11,717 bases of DNA, taken from contig JBARCX010000293.1 of assembly GCA_049794535.1 (NCBI GenBank), positions 1 to 11,717 of the forward strand, read 5' to 3'. This document shows, piece after piece, positions 1-7,399 of this stretch (position 1 is its first letter; every line of letters starts with the position of its first letter). The DNA comes from JBARCX01 sp049794535. Its GTDB lineage: Bacteria; Pseudomonadota; Gammaproteobacteria; Xanthomonadales; Rhodanobacteraceae. The translations under genes were made by a program, and so were the position numbers. The notes under the pieces are model-generated. The model made no database searches. It saw nothing but the letters and a program-made list of their open reading frames with translations, and was not told the DNA's origin.

Positions 1-573
1 CGGCGGCAGCACATCGAAGCCCGGGTAGAACAGCATGCCGTGCTGAATCGGAAATAGCACATCATCGATAGGCCCGTTGATACCACGCTCGCTGTAGTGA
101 TCCGCCCAGCCGCCGGTGGTAACCACCAGCATTGCCCGCTTACCTTTGAGCATGCCCTCGCCATAACGCTCGCCCCAACGCGACTCCGAATGCTCGCCCA
201 CGCCATAGGCGAAACCATAGGCGTACACCCGCTCGAACCAGCCTTTGAGGATCGCCGGCATCGAGAACCACCACATCGGAAACTGGAAAATCACCAGGTC
301 AGCCCAGAGCAGTTTGGCCTGCTCTGCAGCGACATCATCCGCCTGCGTGCCCTCGACATAAGCGAGCCTGGAATCCGTGGAAGGATTGAATCGTTGCGCG
401 GTATCGCGCTGCGGGAAGTCATCCGCATCCAGGGTGGCTTTCCATTGCATGGCATACAGGTCGCTGACTTGCACCGTATGACCGGCGTCGTTTAGCCGTC
501 CGACGATGAAATCGCGCAGGGAGCCATTCAACGACTTTGGTTCGGGGTGCGCATATACCAGCAAGACATTCAT
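1..573 (-). CDS. NAD(P)H:quinone oxidoreductase, flavodoxin-2 family (3' end outside window)
   Basis: This is a flavin-dependent reductase of the cytosol that would pass electrons from NAD(P)H to quinones or similar electrophiles, often as protection against redox stress. I translated the minus strand from the ATG at 573-571: 191 codons stay open to the window edge, so the C-terminal part is missing (relatives are usually about 200-270 residues). The N-terminus MNVLLVYAHPEPKSLNGSL is the first beta strand and the FMN/FAD phosphate-binding loop of the Flavodoxin_2 fold. Residues 96-115 (FQFPMWWFSMPAILKGWFER) are the family hallmark next to the flavin, and VTTGG at 151-155 is another conserved loop. 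No strong Shine-Dalgarno is visible before the start. It is divergent from a LysR-type gene with which it shares the upstream region, so regulation by that protein is likely. It resembles the MdaB/KefF/YwrO group; I cannot say which member, so no symbol is given. Confidence 0.9.
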   Translation of the reverse strand, partial: MNVLLVYAHPEPKSLNGSLRDFIVGRLNDAGHTVQVSDLYAMQWKATLDADDFPQRDTAQRFNPSTDSRLAYVEGTQADDVAAEQAKLLWADLVIFQFPMWWFSMPAILKGWFERVYAYGFAYGVGEHSESRWGERYGEGMLKGKRAMLVVTTGGWADHYSERGINGPIDDVLFPIQHGMLFYPGFDVLPP

Positions 574-630
574 GACGGTCGCTCTGCTAAAGGAATGCGA
601 CCAAATTACGGCGGCGCGTAGCATAATGGA

Positions 631-646
631 AATGAATACATTCAAT
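631..646. promoter_or_regulatory. Candidate LysR-type operator between divergent genes
   Basis: An imperfect dyad, AATGAATACATTCAAT, has 6 of 8 paired positions, with the core TGAAT-AC-ATTCA perfect. It contains a T-N11-A spacing (T633, A645), the usual LysR-family box. It lies between the start of the minus-strand reductase (573) and the preferred LysR start (660), where an autoregulating LysR protein would bind. A possible -10 element for the LysR gene, CATAAT, lies just upstream at 622-627, with no convincing -35. The site is inferred from pattern and position only. Confidence 0.4.
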
Positions 647-659
647 GACAGGTATAGTC

Positions 660-1580
660 ATGCGTAATATTCGCGGCATCGATATCGAACTGCTGCTCAC
701 GCTCGAAGCATTACTCACCGAGTGCAACGTCACGCGGGTTGCGCGCTTGCTGCACCTCAGTCAGCCGACGGTGAGCGTACGCCTGGGCAAGCTGCGCCAA
801 TTGTTCGACGATCCGCTTTTGGTGTCCGGCCCACGAGGCATGCGACCCACGACACGCGGCCTCGAATTGCTTGCACCGTTGCGCGATGCGTTATCTGGGG
901 TGGAACGCATGCTCAATGCGCAAACACCGTTCGATCCAGCCAAGACCGAGTTCACCTGGAACATCGCCGCCTCGGATTACGGACAACACGCCATCCTGAT
1001 GCCCGTGTTGGCGCAACTGCGCCGCAAGGCTCCGGGTATGCGCATTGCCGTGCACGCCCTGGTCCCCGGCGAGATCGCCCAATCGGCCGAGCGTGGCGCT
1101 ATCGATGTTGCATTCACCACCCGCGACATCGTGCCGGAAAGTCTGCGTCACGCGATCTTGTATGCCGAGCACTATCAGTTGATCGCACGCAAGCGGCACC
1201 CGATGCTGAAAGGAACACCGACGCTGGCACAGTTCTGTGCGCTCGATCATGTGTTGGTGTCGCCTGATGGCGGTGGCTTCAAAGGTCCCACCGATGTGTT
1301 GCTCGAAGCACGCCACCGCAAGCGACGCGTGGCGTTGTCCGTGCCGCACTTCCTGCTGGTACCCGAATTGGTGCGTAACACGGACATGGTCGCCATGCTG
1401 CCCTCACGCCTGCTGAAAGGGTGCACGCAGGGCCTGCAATTGCTCGATTCACCGATCCAACCACCCGGCTTCGAGATGGCGATGAGTTGGCACGAGCGCG
1501 TTCACGCCGACGTAGCCCACGCATGGCTGCGAGCGCAGATCATTCAGGCCGTGTCGCAATCGCTCGTCGGCACCTCATAA
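660..1580 (+). CDS. LysR-type transcriptional regulator
   Basis: A DNA-binding regulator of the LysR family, 306 residues, the usual family length. The N-terminal winged helix-turn-helix spans about residues 8-66, with the recognition region at about 22-49 (VARLLHLSQPTVSVRLGKL). The effector-binding domain covers about residues 95-300 and begins FTWNIAASDYGQHAILMPVL, which resembles the NahR/NodD/nitroaromatic-type LysR subgroup. I chose the ATG at 660 over an in-frame ATG at 645 because AGG at 650-652 sits 7 nt before it, and because the 645 start would place codons inside the candidate operator. The gene is divergent from the flavodoxin-fold quinone reductase, the typical arrangement for a LysR protein and its target. 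The effector cannot be read from the sequence; a quinone or aromatic electrophile is a guess from the neighbour. Confidence 0.93.
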   Translation: MRNIRGIDIELLLTLEALLTECNVTRVARLLHLSQPTVSVRLGKLRQLFDDPLLVSGPRGMRPTTRGLELLAPLRDALSGVERMLNAQTPFDPAKTEFTWNIAASDYGQHAILMPVLAQLRRKAPGMRIAVHALVPGEIAQSAERGAIDVAFTTRDIVPESLRHAILYAEHYQLIARKRHPMLKGTPTLAQFCALDHVLVSPDGGGFKGPTDVLLEARHRKRRVALSVPHFLLVPELVRNTDMVAMLPSRLLKGCTQGLQLLDSPIQPPGFEMAMSWHERVHADVAHAWLRAQIIQAVSQSLVGTS

Positions 1581-1656
1581 GCCCACTTCGAAATCCCGCC
1601 CTGACGCATGGGGACGAACGGCACACCGATTATCGAATACCTCTAATAGACACGGT

Positions 1657-3888
1657 ATGGCTGCAACGCAAGCATGTGCGGTTACATCCACGCGATTCCG
1701 TGTCATGCCCCCTCATTCGTCCGCCATAACACCCGATGTCCAGTCAGTTGCCGACAAGGCCATCCGTCTCCATCAGCAAGGCCAACTAGCCGAAGCAGAA
1801 AATCTCTTTATGGAGGTGATCCAGCGCGCACCAGCTCATGCGGAGGCACTAAGGCTGCTTGGAGTCATCGCCCTGCAAACGGGGCGGCCAGCGCAGGGGT
1901 TGGCGCTGATCGAGCGCTCGCTTGTTGTCGCTCCAGACAACCCCACAAGCCATAGCAATCGAGGAGCCGCCTTATGTGATCTGCTGCGCTTCGATGAGGC
2001 GATTACGAGCCTCGATCGAGCGATTGCGCTGAAATCGGACTATGCAAGCGCGTACAGCAACCGGGGTATTGCGTATGGCCGTCTAGGCCGCTTTGACGAG
2101 GCTGTGGATAGCTATCAGCGTGCTATCGCGATTAACCCAAACCAAGTGGATGCACATAGCAATCTTGGTGCGGCGTTATTCCAGCTCGGGCGCTTTGAAG
2201 AAGCTGTCGCTAGCTGCGACAGAGCACTGATGCTGAGGCCAGAGCTTCCGACCGCATATAACAATCGCGGTAAAGCGTTCATGTCACTCGAACGCTTTAC
2301 AGAGGCACTAGCGGATTTCAATCAGGCCATCGCGTTGAATCAGGACTTTGTCGAAGCGCATCGCGGTCTTGCCGATGCCCTGCATGCGTTAGGCCGCATG
2401 CCTGATGCGATCGATAGCTATGCCCAAGCGGTCTCGCTGGATCCACGGGATGCGATGACCTGGAGCAAGTATGCCGATGCGTTGTGCGGGCTGGCTCGCT
2501 TTGATGAAGCCATCCATTGCTACGACGAGGTCATCGCGCTGCAACCGGAGTTCATGGCAGCCCATTGCAATCGTGGCGGAGCACTTCTGCGCTTGCATCG
2601 CTTTGCTGAAGCGCTGGACAGTTTGGATCTGGCTCTCGCGATCCAACCCGACATATACGAGGCATTAGGTAATCGTGGGCACGTGCTATTGAAACTGGGC
2701 CGGCTGGAGGAAGCTGAGACAAGCAGCCGCCAAGCGCTGGAGCTAAGGCCCGAAGACGCCGAAGCCCACGGTAACCTGGCCGGGATACTGTGCGAGCTAG
2801 GGCGGTACGAAGAAGCCATGGCTAGTTCCGACACCGCCATCGAACTAAAGCCAGAGTGCGCCGGAGCGCACAGCAACCGAGCCATGGCGCTGCAAGAGCT
2901 CCATCGCATCGAAGAAGCAGCGGCAAGTTTCGCACGGTGCACATCGCTAGACCCTGGACATGTGGACGGCCAGCACAACCGCAGTATGTTCGAGCTGCGC
3001 ATAGGCCAGTTCGAACCAGGCTGGCCACGCTACGAATGGCGCAAAAAGATGCCGGGTGTAACTCAACTACCCGCAAAGACCACCTGGACAGGGCGTGAGG
3101 ATGTAGTCGGCAAGACGGTTCTGCTTTACGCCGAGCAAGGGTTGGGCGACACGCTGCAATTCATTCGCTACGCCAAGCTGATGCGCGAACGCGGCGCACG
3201 CGTCGTAGTGGCGGTGCAGGCTCCGCTACTGTCGCTGCTCAAGCAGTGGGAACCGGAGATCGAATTCACGACGCTCGGCCTGATTTCGATGCCTATCGAC
3301 TTCCATTGCGCGCTGATGAGCCTTCCGCTGGCTCTGGGCACGAGGCTTGAAACCATCCCTGCTTCACCCCGCTACCTTGTCGCCGATGCGACCATGAGCG
3401 AGCAATGGGCACACCGACTTGGCACCAAAGCACGGCCACGCATCGGCCTCGCATGGAGCGGAAACACGGCCAATAAGATCGACCACAAGCGATCCATGCC
3501 GTTGCGGGAGCTGGAGCCGCTGCTCGCCTTCCCCGCCGACTGGTACGTGGTGCAAAAAGGCATCCGCCCCACGGATACGGATGTACTGGCGCAGCTGCCT
3601 CAAGTCACCGATTTCGGGGCTGGACTGGGCGACTTCGCCAAAACCGCCGCGTTGATGGATCAGCTGGACCTGATCATCAGCGTGGACACCAGCCTGGCGC
3701 ACCTGGCGGGCGCACTAGGCAAGCCGGTCTGGATCATGCTGCCCCGCATCGCCGACTGGCGCTGGCTGCTGGATCGGGAAGACAGCCCCTGGTATCCCAG
3801 CGCGCGACTATTCCGCCAATCGGCCCGGAACGACTGGGCATCGGTGGTGGCACAAATGCGCAAGGTGCTCATAACGCACACCTGGTAA
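1657..3888 (+). CDS. TPR-repeat protein with C-terminal GT9-like glycosyltransferase domain
   Basis: A 743-residue protein with no signal peptide or membrane segment, so probably cytoplasmic. Residues 27-434 hold twelve back-to-back 34-residue TPR units (typical unit: AYSNRGIAYGRLGRFDEAV), followed by a degenerate thirteenth to about 468. The C-terminal half matches TPR-linked glycosyltransferases of the heptosyltransferase (GT9) type. GLGDTLQFIRYA at 495-506 is the N-terminal Rossmann glycine loop, GLAWSGN starts at 597, and DTSLAHLAGALGKPVW at 677-692 is the nucleotide-sugar-side signature. Such proteins are thought to modify proteins or surface glycans, with the TPR superhelix binding the acceptor, much like O-GlcNAc transferases; the acceptor here is unknown. 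The start is uncertain: neither ATG 1657 nor the in-frame ATG 1705 has a good Shine-Dalgarno. Neighbours give no functional clue. Its codons look less G/C-biased than those of gcvP (visible CTA, AGG and ATA codons). Confidence 0.85.
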   Translation: MAATQACAVTSTRFRVMPPHSSAITPDVQSVADKAIRLHQQGQLAEAENLFMEVIQRAPAHAEALRLLGVIALQTGRPAQGLALIERSLVVAPDNPTSHSNRGAALCDLLRFDEAITSLDRAIALKSDYASAYSNRGIAYGRLGRFDEAVDSYQRAIAINPNQVDAHSNLGAALFQLGRFEEAVASCDRALMLRPELPTAYNNRGKAFMSLERFTEALADFNQAIALNQDFVEAHRGLADALHALGRMPDAIDSYAQAVSLDPRDAMTWSKYADALCGLARFDEAIHCYDEVIALQPEFMAAHCNRGGALLRLHRFAEALDSLDLALAIQPDIYEALGNRGHVLLKLGRLEEAETSSRQALELRPEDAEAHGNLAGILCELGRYEEAMASSDTAIELKPECAGAHSNRAMALQELHRIEEAAASFARCTSLDPGHVDGQHNRSMFELRIGQFEPGWPRYEWRKKMPGVTQLPAKTTWTGREDVVGKTVLLYAEQGLGDTLQFIRYAKLMRERGARVVVAVQAPLLSLLKQWEPEIEFTTLGLISMPIDFHCALMSLPLALGTRLETIPASPRYLVADATMSEQWAHRLGTKARPRIGLAWSGNTANKIDHKRSMPLRELEPLLAFPADWYVVQKGIRPTDTDVLAQLPQVTDFGAGLGDFAKTAALMDQLDLIISVDTSLAHLAGALGKPVWIMLPRIADWRWLLDREDSPWYPSARLFRQSARNDWASVVAQMRKVLITHTW

Positions 3889-4001
3889 GCATAAATACGC
3901 ACCGAAGGTATGCGGCAAGGAGGTGCAGGCGCGTCAAATACCCTCCGCCCCATCCAGCTTGATCGGCCCTGGAAAAGCAGGAAACGCGCCCTCGACGCCT
4001 G

Positions 4002-4007
4002 TACAAT
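4002..4007 (+). promoter_or_regulatory. Probable -10 element for the riboswitch-gcvP transcript
   Basis: TACAAT is one base from the TATAAT consensus and is preceded directly by TG. It would place transcription start at about 4013-4015, immediately before the first strand of the riboswitch (4019). No good -35 hexamer is seen 16-18 nt upstream (sequence around 3978-3985 is CAGGAAAC), so the call rests on the -10 and its position. The rest of 3889-4001 shows no gene and no clear terminator for the TPR gene. Confidence 0.45.
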
Positions 4008-4018
4008 GGGCGGACAAC

Positions 4019-4109
4019 GTGTGGTGGGAGAAGCGGGCTGCTCTACGGAGCTTGTCCCGCTGCCGAAGGCGCAACGCCCGTAATCGCTCAGGCTCCCATA
4101 CCACCGCAC
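4019..4109 (+). promoter_or_regulatory. Glycine riboswitch, aptamer I
   Basis: First half of a tandem glycine riboswitch in the leader of gcvP. A closing helix P1 can be drawn between 4019-4027 (GTGTGGTGG) and 4101-4109 (CCACCGCAC), nine pairs with one G-U. The conserved GCCGAAGGCGCAA motif is at 4062-4074, and the CTCAGG element of the glycine-binding core is at 4087-4092. After CTCAGG the usual AAAAGGAC is replaced by a different sequence (CTCCCATACCACC), which still supports P1. The element should bind glycine in the nascent mRNA and dock with aptamer II. Confidence 0.9.
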
Positions 4110-4116
4110 GTAAACA

Positions 4117-4210
4117 CTCTGGAGAGACCGGTTAAATCCGGCGCCGAAGGTGCAAGAAGCTACGGTCCCTGGTCCGACCGGCTTCCAAACTCTCAGGCAA
4201 AAGGACAGAG
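4117..4210 (+). promoter_or_regulatory. Glycine riboswitch, aptamer II
   Basis: Second glycine aptamer, 7 nt after the first. P1 forms between CTCTG at 4117-4121 and CAGAG at 4206-4210. It carries GGAGAGACC near its 5' end, GCCGAAGGTGCAA at 4143-4155, and the classic 3' core CTCAGGCAAAAGGAC at 4192-4206. In the family the tandem pair senses glycine and usually switches on glycine-degradation genes, and here the next gene encodes the glycine cleavage P-protein, which agrees. The core matches the family consensus more closely than aptamer I does. Confidence 0.96.
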
Positions 4211-4250
4211 GGGCGCCCGCGTGCAGCATGCACGCTATTTTCGGACGCCC
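4211..4250 (+). promoter_or_regulatory. Riboswitch expression platform with terminator-like hairpin
   Basis: Directly after aptamer II P1, a perfect 7-bp stem GCGTGCA/TGCACGC with a GCA loop (4219-4235) is followed by TATTTT (4236-4241), which reads like a short intrinsic terminator 15 nt before the gcvP start. A second possible helix pairs GGGCG at 4211-4215 with CGCCC at 4246-4250, enclosing the hairpin and the only weak Shine-Dalgarno (GGA, 4243-4245). Control could therefore be by termination or by blocking translation; the sequence does not decide. In either case glycine would be expected to favour expression. Confidence 0.55.
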
Positions 4251-4255
4251 ATGCC

Positions 4256-7024
4256 ATGAGTCAGACCACTAAGCCCTCCCTGCGCGACCTCGAGCACCAT
4301 CACGCGTTCATCGAACGCCACATCGGCCCGAACGACGCCGAAATTACCCAGATGCTGCATACGATCGGCTACGACTCGCTGGAGTCGATGACGGATGCCA
4401 TCGTGCCCGCTTCGATCAAATCGGCCGCTCCGTTGGCCCTGCCCAAGGCCATCACCGAGGTTGAGGCGCTGGCGAAGATCCGCACTGTCGCGTCGAAGAA
4501 CAAGGTGCTCAAGAGCTTCATCGGCCAGGGTTACTACGGCACGCATACGCCGAACGTCATCCTGCGCAACATCCTCGAGAACCCTGCGTGGTACACGGCT
4601 TACACGCCGTACCAGGCGGAGATCTCGCAAGGTCGTATGGAAGCGCTGATCAACTTCCAGACCCTGTGCGCCGACCTGAGCGGCATGGAAATCGCCAACG
4701 CCTCGCTGCTCGATGAAGGCACCGCTGCCGCCGAAGCGATGACGCTGGCCAAGCGTTCGTGCAAGTCCAAATCCAACGTGTTCTTCGTATCCAACGGCGT
4801 ACATCCGCAGACGCTGGAAGTGATCAAGACCCGCGCCGAGGCCATGGGCATCGACCTGCACATCGGCGATGACGCCGAGGGCATGCACGTCGACAGCTTC
4901 GGCGTGCTGTTGCAGTACCCCAACACCTTCGGTCAGATCAACGACTACAAGGCACTCGCCGACGCCGCGCACGCACGTGGCGCGCTGGTCGCCGTCGCGA
5001 CTGATCTGCTCGCACTCACCCTGATTGCCGCACCGGGCGAATGGGGTGCGGACATCGTCGTCGGCAACAGCCAGCGCTTCGGCGTGCCGTTCGGCAACGG
5101 TGGCCCGCATGCCGCGTTCATGGCCTGCCGTGACGCCTATAAGCGTTCCATGCCGGGCCGCCTGATCGGCGTGTCGGTGGATGCCGAAGGCAAGCCGGCG
5201 TACCGCCTCACCTTGCAGACGCGCGAACAGCACATCCGTCGCGAGAAGGCCACCTCCAACATCTGTACCGCACAGGTGCTGCTGGCCGTGATGGCCAGCA
5301 TGTACGCCGTGTACCACGGCCCGGAAGGTCTGGCCCGTATTGCGCGCCGCACGCATCGCCTTGCGTCGATTCTTGCCGCAGCGCTGCGCCAGGCCGGTCA
5401 CACGGTAGGCCCGGATTTCTTCGACACACTGCATGTGGTGAACGTCGATGCCGACGCGCTGCATGAGAAGTCCGAAGCCGCTGGCCTCAACCTGCGCCAG
5501 ATCCACGGCCAGAGCGTAGGCATCAGCCTCGATGAAACCACCACGCGCGCCGACGTCATGGCGCTCGCCGATCTGTTCGGCGCCTGCATCGACGATATCG
5601 ACGAGCTGGACGCCGCCACCGCGGACGCACTGCCGACCGGCCTGCTGCGCAAGAGCGAGTTCCTCACCCACCCGGTGTTCAACACGCATCACAGCGAACA
5701 CGAGCTGCTGCGTTATATGCGCGCGCTGGCCGACAAGGATCTGGCGATGGATCGCACCATGATCCCGCTGGGCAGCTGCACCATGAAGCTCAACGCTACC
5801 GCCGAGATGATCCCGGTGACATGGCCGGAGTTCGGCAATATCCATCCGCTGGCGCCGACCTCGCAGACGCAAGGCTACAAAGAACTGATCGACGGCCTCG
5901 AAGCGATGCTGGTGGAATGCACCGGCTACGACGCCGTAAGCCTGCAGCCGAACTCCGGTGCGCAGGGCGAATACGCCGGCCTGCTCGCCATTCGCGCCTA
6001 CCATCGCTCGCGCAACGAAGGCCATCGCGATATCTGCCTGATCCCGGAATCCGCTCACGGCACCAACCCGGCTTCCGCGCAGATGTGCGGCATGACCGTG
6101 GTGGTCACCAAGTGCGATGCCAACGGCAACGTGGACGTGGACGACATCCGCGCCAAGGCCGAGAAGTATTCCGATCGCCTCGCCGCATTGATGATCACCT
6201 ACCCCTCCACGCACGGCGTGTTCGAGGAAGACGTGGTCGCCATCTGCGAGATCGTGCACAAGCACGGCGGCCAGGTGTACACCGACGGCGCCAACATGAA
6301 TGCGCTGGTCGGCGTGGCCAAGCCCGGCAAGTGGGGCTCGGACGTTTCGCATCTGAACCTGCACAAGACCTTCTGCATTCCGCACGGCGGTGGCGGCCCG
6401 GGCGTTGGTCCGTGCGCAGTGAAATCACATCTCGCACCTTTCTTGCCCAGAACGCTCGGCGGTGAAGGCACGGTCGGTATGGTCAGCGCCGCCAGCTATG
6501 GCAGCGCCAGCATCCTGCCGATCTCGTGGATGTACATCACGCTGATGGGTCAGCAGGGTCTGCGTAAAGCTACCCAGGTGGCTCTGCTCAACGCCAACTA
6601 CATCGCCAAGCGTCTGGCGCCGCATTACGAGACGCTCTACACCGGCCGTAACGGCCTGGTGGCACACGAGTGCATTCTCGATCTGCGTCCGCTCAAGGAC
6701 ACCACCGGCATTGGCGCCGAAGACGTTGCCAAGCGTCTGATCGATTTTGGCTTCCACGCCCCGACCTTGAGCTTCCCGGTTGCCGGCACGTTGATGGTGG
6801 AACCGACCGAAAGCGAATCGCAGCATGAGCTCGATCGCTTCATCGACGCGATGATCCAGATCCGCGACGAAATCCGCGCAGTGGAAGAAGGCAAGCTTGA
6901 TCGCGAGGACAACCCGCTCAAGAACGCCCCGCACACCGCCACCATGGTGAGCGGTTCCGAGTGGATCCACGCCTACCCACGCGAACTCGCCGCCTTCCCG
7001 CTGCCGAGTCTGAAGTTGCAGTAG
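4256..7024 (+). CDS. gcvP: Glycine dehydrogenase (decarboxylating), P-protein, ended early by an in-frame TAG
   Basis: PLP-dependent P-protein of the cytosolic glycine cleavage complex. It decarboxylates glycine and passes the aminomethyl group to the lipoyl arm of GcvH. The single-chain form is seen: an N-terminal half with LEHHHAFIERHIGPND near residue 12, and a C-terminal half with the PLP-lysine motif NLHKTFCIPHGGGGPG (Lys704). The open frame gives 922 residues, but GcvP is normally about 955. Reading continues in the same frame past TAG 7022-7024 for 33 more conserved codons to TAA 7124-7126, giving 956 positions if one residue replaces the stop. The start ATG 4256 gives the expected N-terminus MSQTTKPSLRDLEHH, though its Shine-Dalgarno is weak. 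Expression is under the tandem glycine riboswitch. No gcvT or gcvH adjoins, as is common when gcvP stands alone. Whether the shortened protein works is unknown. Confidence 0.95.
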   Translation: MSQTTKPSLRDLEHHHAFIERHIGPNDAEITQMLHTIGYDSLESMTDAIVPASIKSAAPLALPKAITEVEALAKIRTVASKNKVLKSFIGQGYYGTHTPNVILRNILENPAWYTAYTPYQAEISQGRMEALINFQTLCADLSGMEIANASLLDEGTAAAEAMTLAKRSCKSKSNVFFVSNGVHPQTLEVIKTRAEAMGIDLHIGDDAEGMHVDSFGVLLQYPNTFGQINDYKALADAAHARGALVAVATDLLALTLIAAPGEWGADIVVGNSQRFGVPFGNGGPHAAFMACRDAYKRSMPGRLIGVSVDAEGKPAYRLTLQTREQHIRREKATSNICTAQVLLAVMASMYAVYHGPEGLARIARRTHRLASILAAALRQAGHTVGPDFFDTLHVVNVDADALHEKSEAAGLNLRQIHGQSVGISLDETTTRADVMALADLFGACIDDIDELDAATADALPTGLLRKSEFLTHPVFNTHHSEHELLRYMRALADKDLAMDRTMIPLGSCTMKLNATAEMIPVTWPEFGNIHPLAPTSQTQGYKELIDGLEAMLVECTGYDAVSLQPNSGAQGEYAGLLAIRAYHRSRNEGHRDICLIPESAHGTNPASAQMCGMTVVVTKCDANGNVDVDDIRAKAEKYSDRLAALMITYPSTHGVFEEDVVAICEIVHKHGGQVYTDGANMNALVGVAKPGKWGSDVSHLNLHKTFCIPHGGGGPGVGPCAVKSHLAPFLPRTLGGEGTVGMVSAASYGSASILPISWMYITLMGQQGLRKATQVALLNANYIAKRLAPHYETLYTGRNGLVAHECILDLRPLKDTTGIGAEDVAKRLIDFGFHAPTLSFPVAGTLMVEPTESESQHELDRFIDAMIQIRDEIRAVEEGKLDREDNPLKNAPHTATMVSGSEWIHAYPRELAAFPLPSLKLQ

Positions 7025-7126
7025 TACTGGTCGCCGGTTGCGCGCGTGGATAACGTCTACGGTGACAAGAACATCATGTGTGCATGTATTCCGGTGGATG
7101 CGTTCAAGGATGAAGTCGAGGCGTAA
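7025..7126 (+). pseudogene. gcvP: Detached C-terminal segment of gcvP beyond the amber codon
   Basis: These 33 codons plus TAA continue the gcvP frame without a shift and encode YWSPVARVDNVYGDKN followed by IMCACIPVDAF and a short acidic tail. This is the conserved end of bacterial GcvP (family pattern KYWP-V-R-D-VYGDRN-CxC). The residue expected before YW is lysine, so AAG to TAG is the simplest origin. The segment has no start or Shine-Dalgarno of its own and shows no further stops or frame damage, which points to a recent change, a sequencing error, or readthrough. Confidence 0.85.
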
Positions 7127-7192
7127 GCCTTTATCGCATCGAAGGTACAAAGCAACTCACTGACATAACTGTCGCGACGTTGCAGTTGAAGA

Positions 7193-7225
7193 AAGGCCCC
7201 CGGTACTTCCGGGGGCTTTTTGTTT
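7193..7225 (+). terminator. Intrinsic terminator after gcvP
   Basis: A perfect 8-bp GC-rich stem GCCCCCGG/CCGGGGGC (7196-7203 and 7209-7216) with a TACTT loop is followed by TTTTTGTTT. It can be extended at its base by A-U and G-U pairs. It ends the gcvP transcript about 70 nt after the TAA at 7124 and separates it from the receptor unit. Confidence 0.93.
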
Positions 7226-7327
7226 GGTCGCCCTTCAACGTTTACCGCGTTGACTTACTTGACGCGCGCCATCGCGCCGTTCGCCGCCGTCATAAAAGCG
7301 ACACACCTTTCTGAAACCATCAAGTTC

Positions 7328-7342
7328 TTGCGATTAACGCAA
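7328..7342. promoter_or_regulatory. Inverted repeat upstream of the TonB-receptor unit
   Basis: TTGCG-ATTAA-CGCAA is a perfect 5-bp inverted repeat around a 5-nt spacer, 57 nt before the receptor start, in a gap (7226-7399) that otherwise shows no gene. Its size and position suit a dimeric repressor or activator site. No convincing -35/-10 pair was found nearby, and the regulator is not identifiable. A short palindrome of this kind can also arise by chance. Confidence 0.3.
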
Positions 7343-7399
7343 TAACGTACGACGCACTCCCCCACTGACGCGTCGCAAAGCCAGAAAGGTAGATCTCTC

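Noticed and set aside
645..659. Upstream ATG at 645 as start of the LysR gene
   Set aside because: It has no ribosome site at a suitable distance, adds five residues not typical of the family, and overlaps the candidate operator; ATG 660 has AGG 7 nt upstream.
3889..3918. Possible terminator after the TPR gene (GCATA ... TATGC)
   Set aside because: Only a 5-bp A/T-rich stem with a long loop and no U-tract.
4235..6385. A 716-codon open frame on the minus strand opposite gcvP
   Set aside because: It mirrors gcvP and arises from its strong G/C third-position bias. The protein is low-complexity (rich in His, Val, Gly, Ala, Arg), matches no family I know, and gcvP on the other strand is certain.
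7160..7175. CTGACAT-AA-CTGTCGC, resembling a Pho box
   Set aside because: The half-sites are 9 nt apart instead of the 11 expected, both diverge from consensus, and the site lies before the gcvP terminator, so it would not control the receptor unit.
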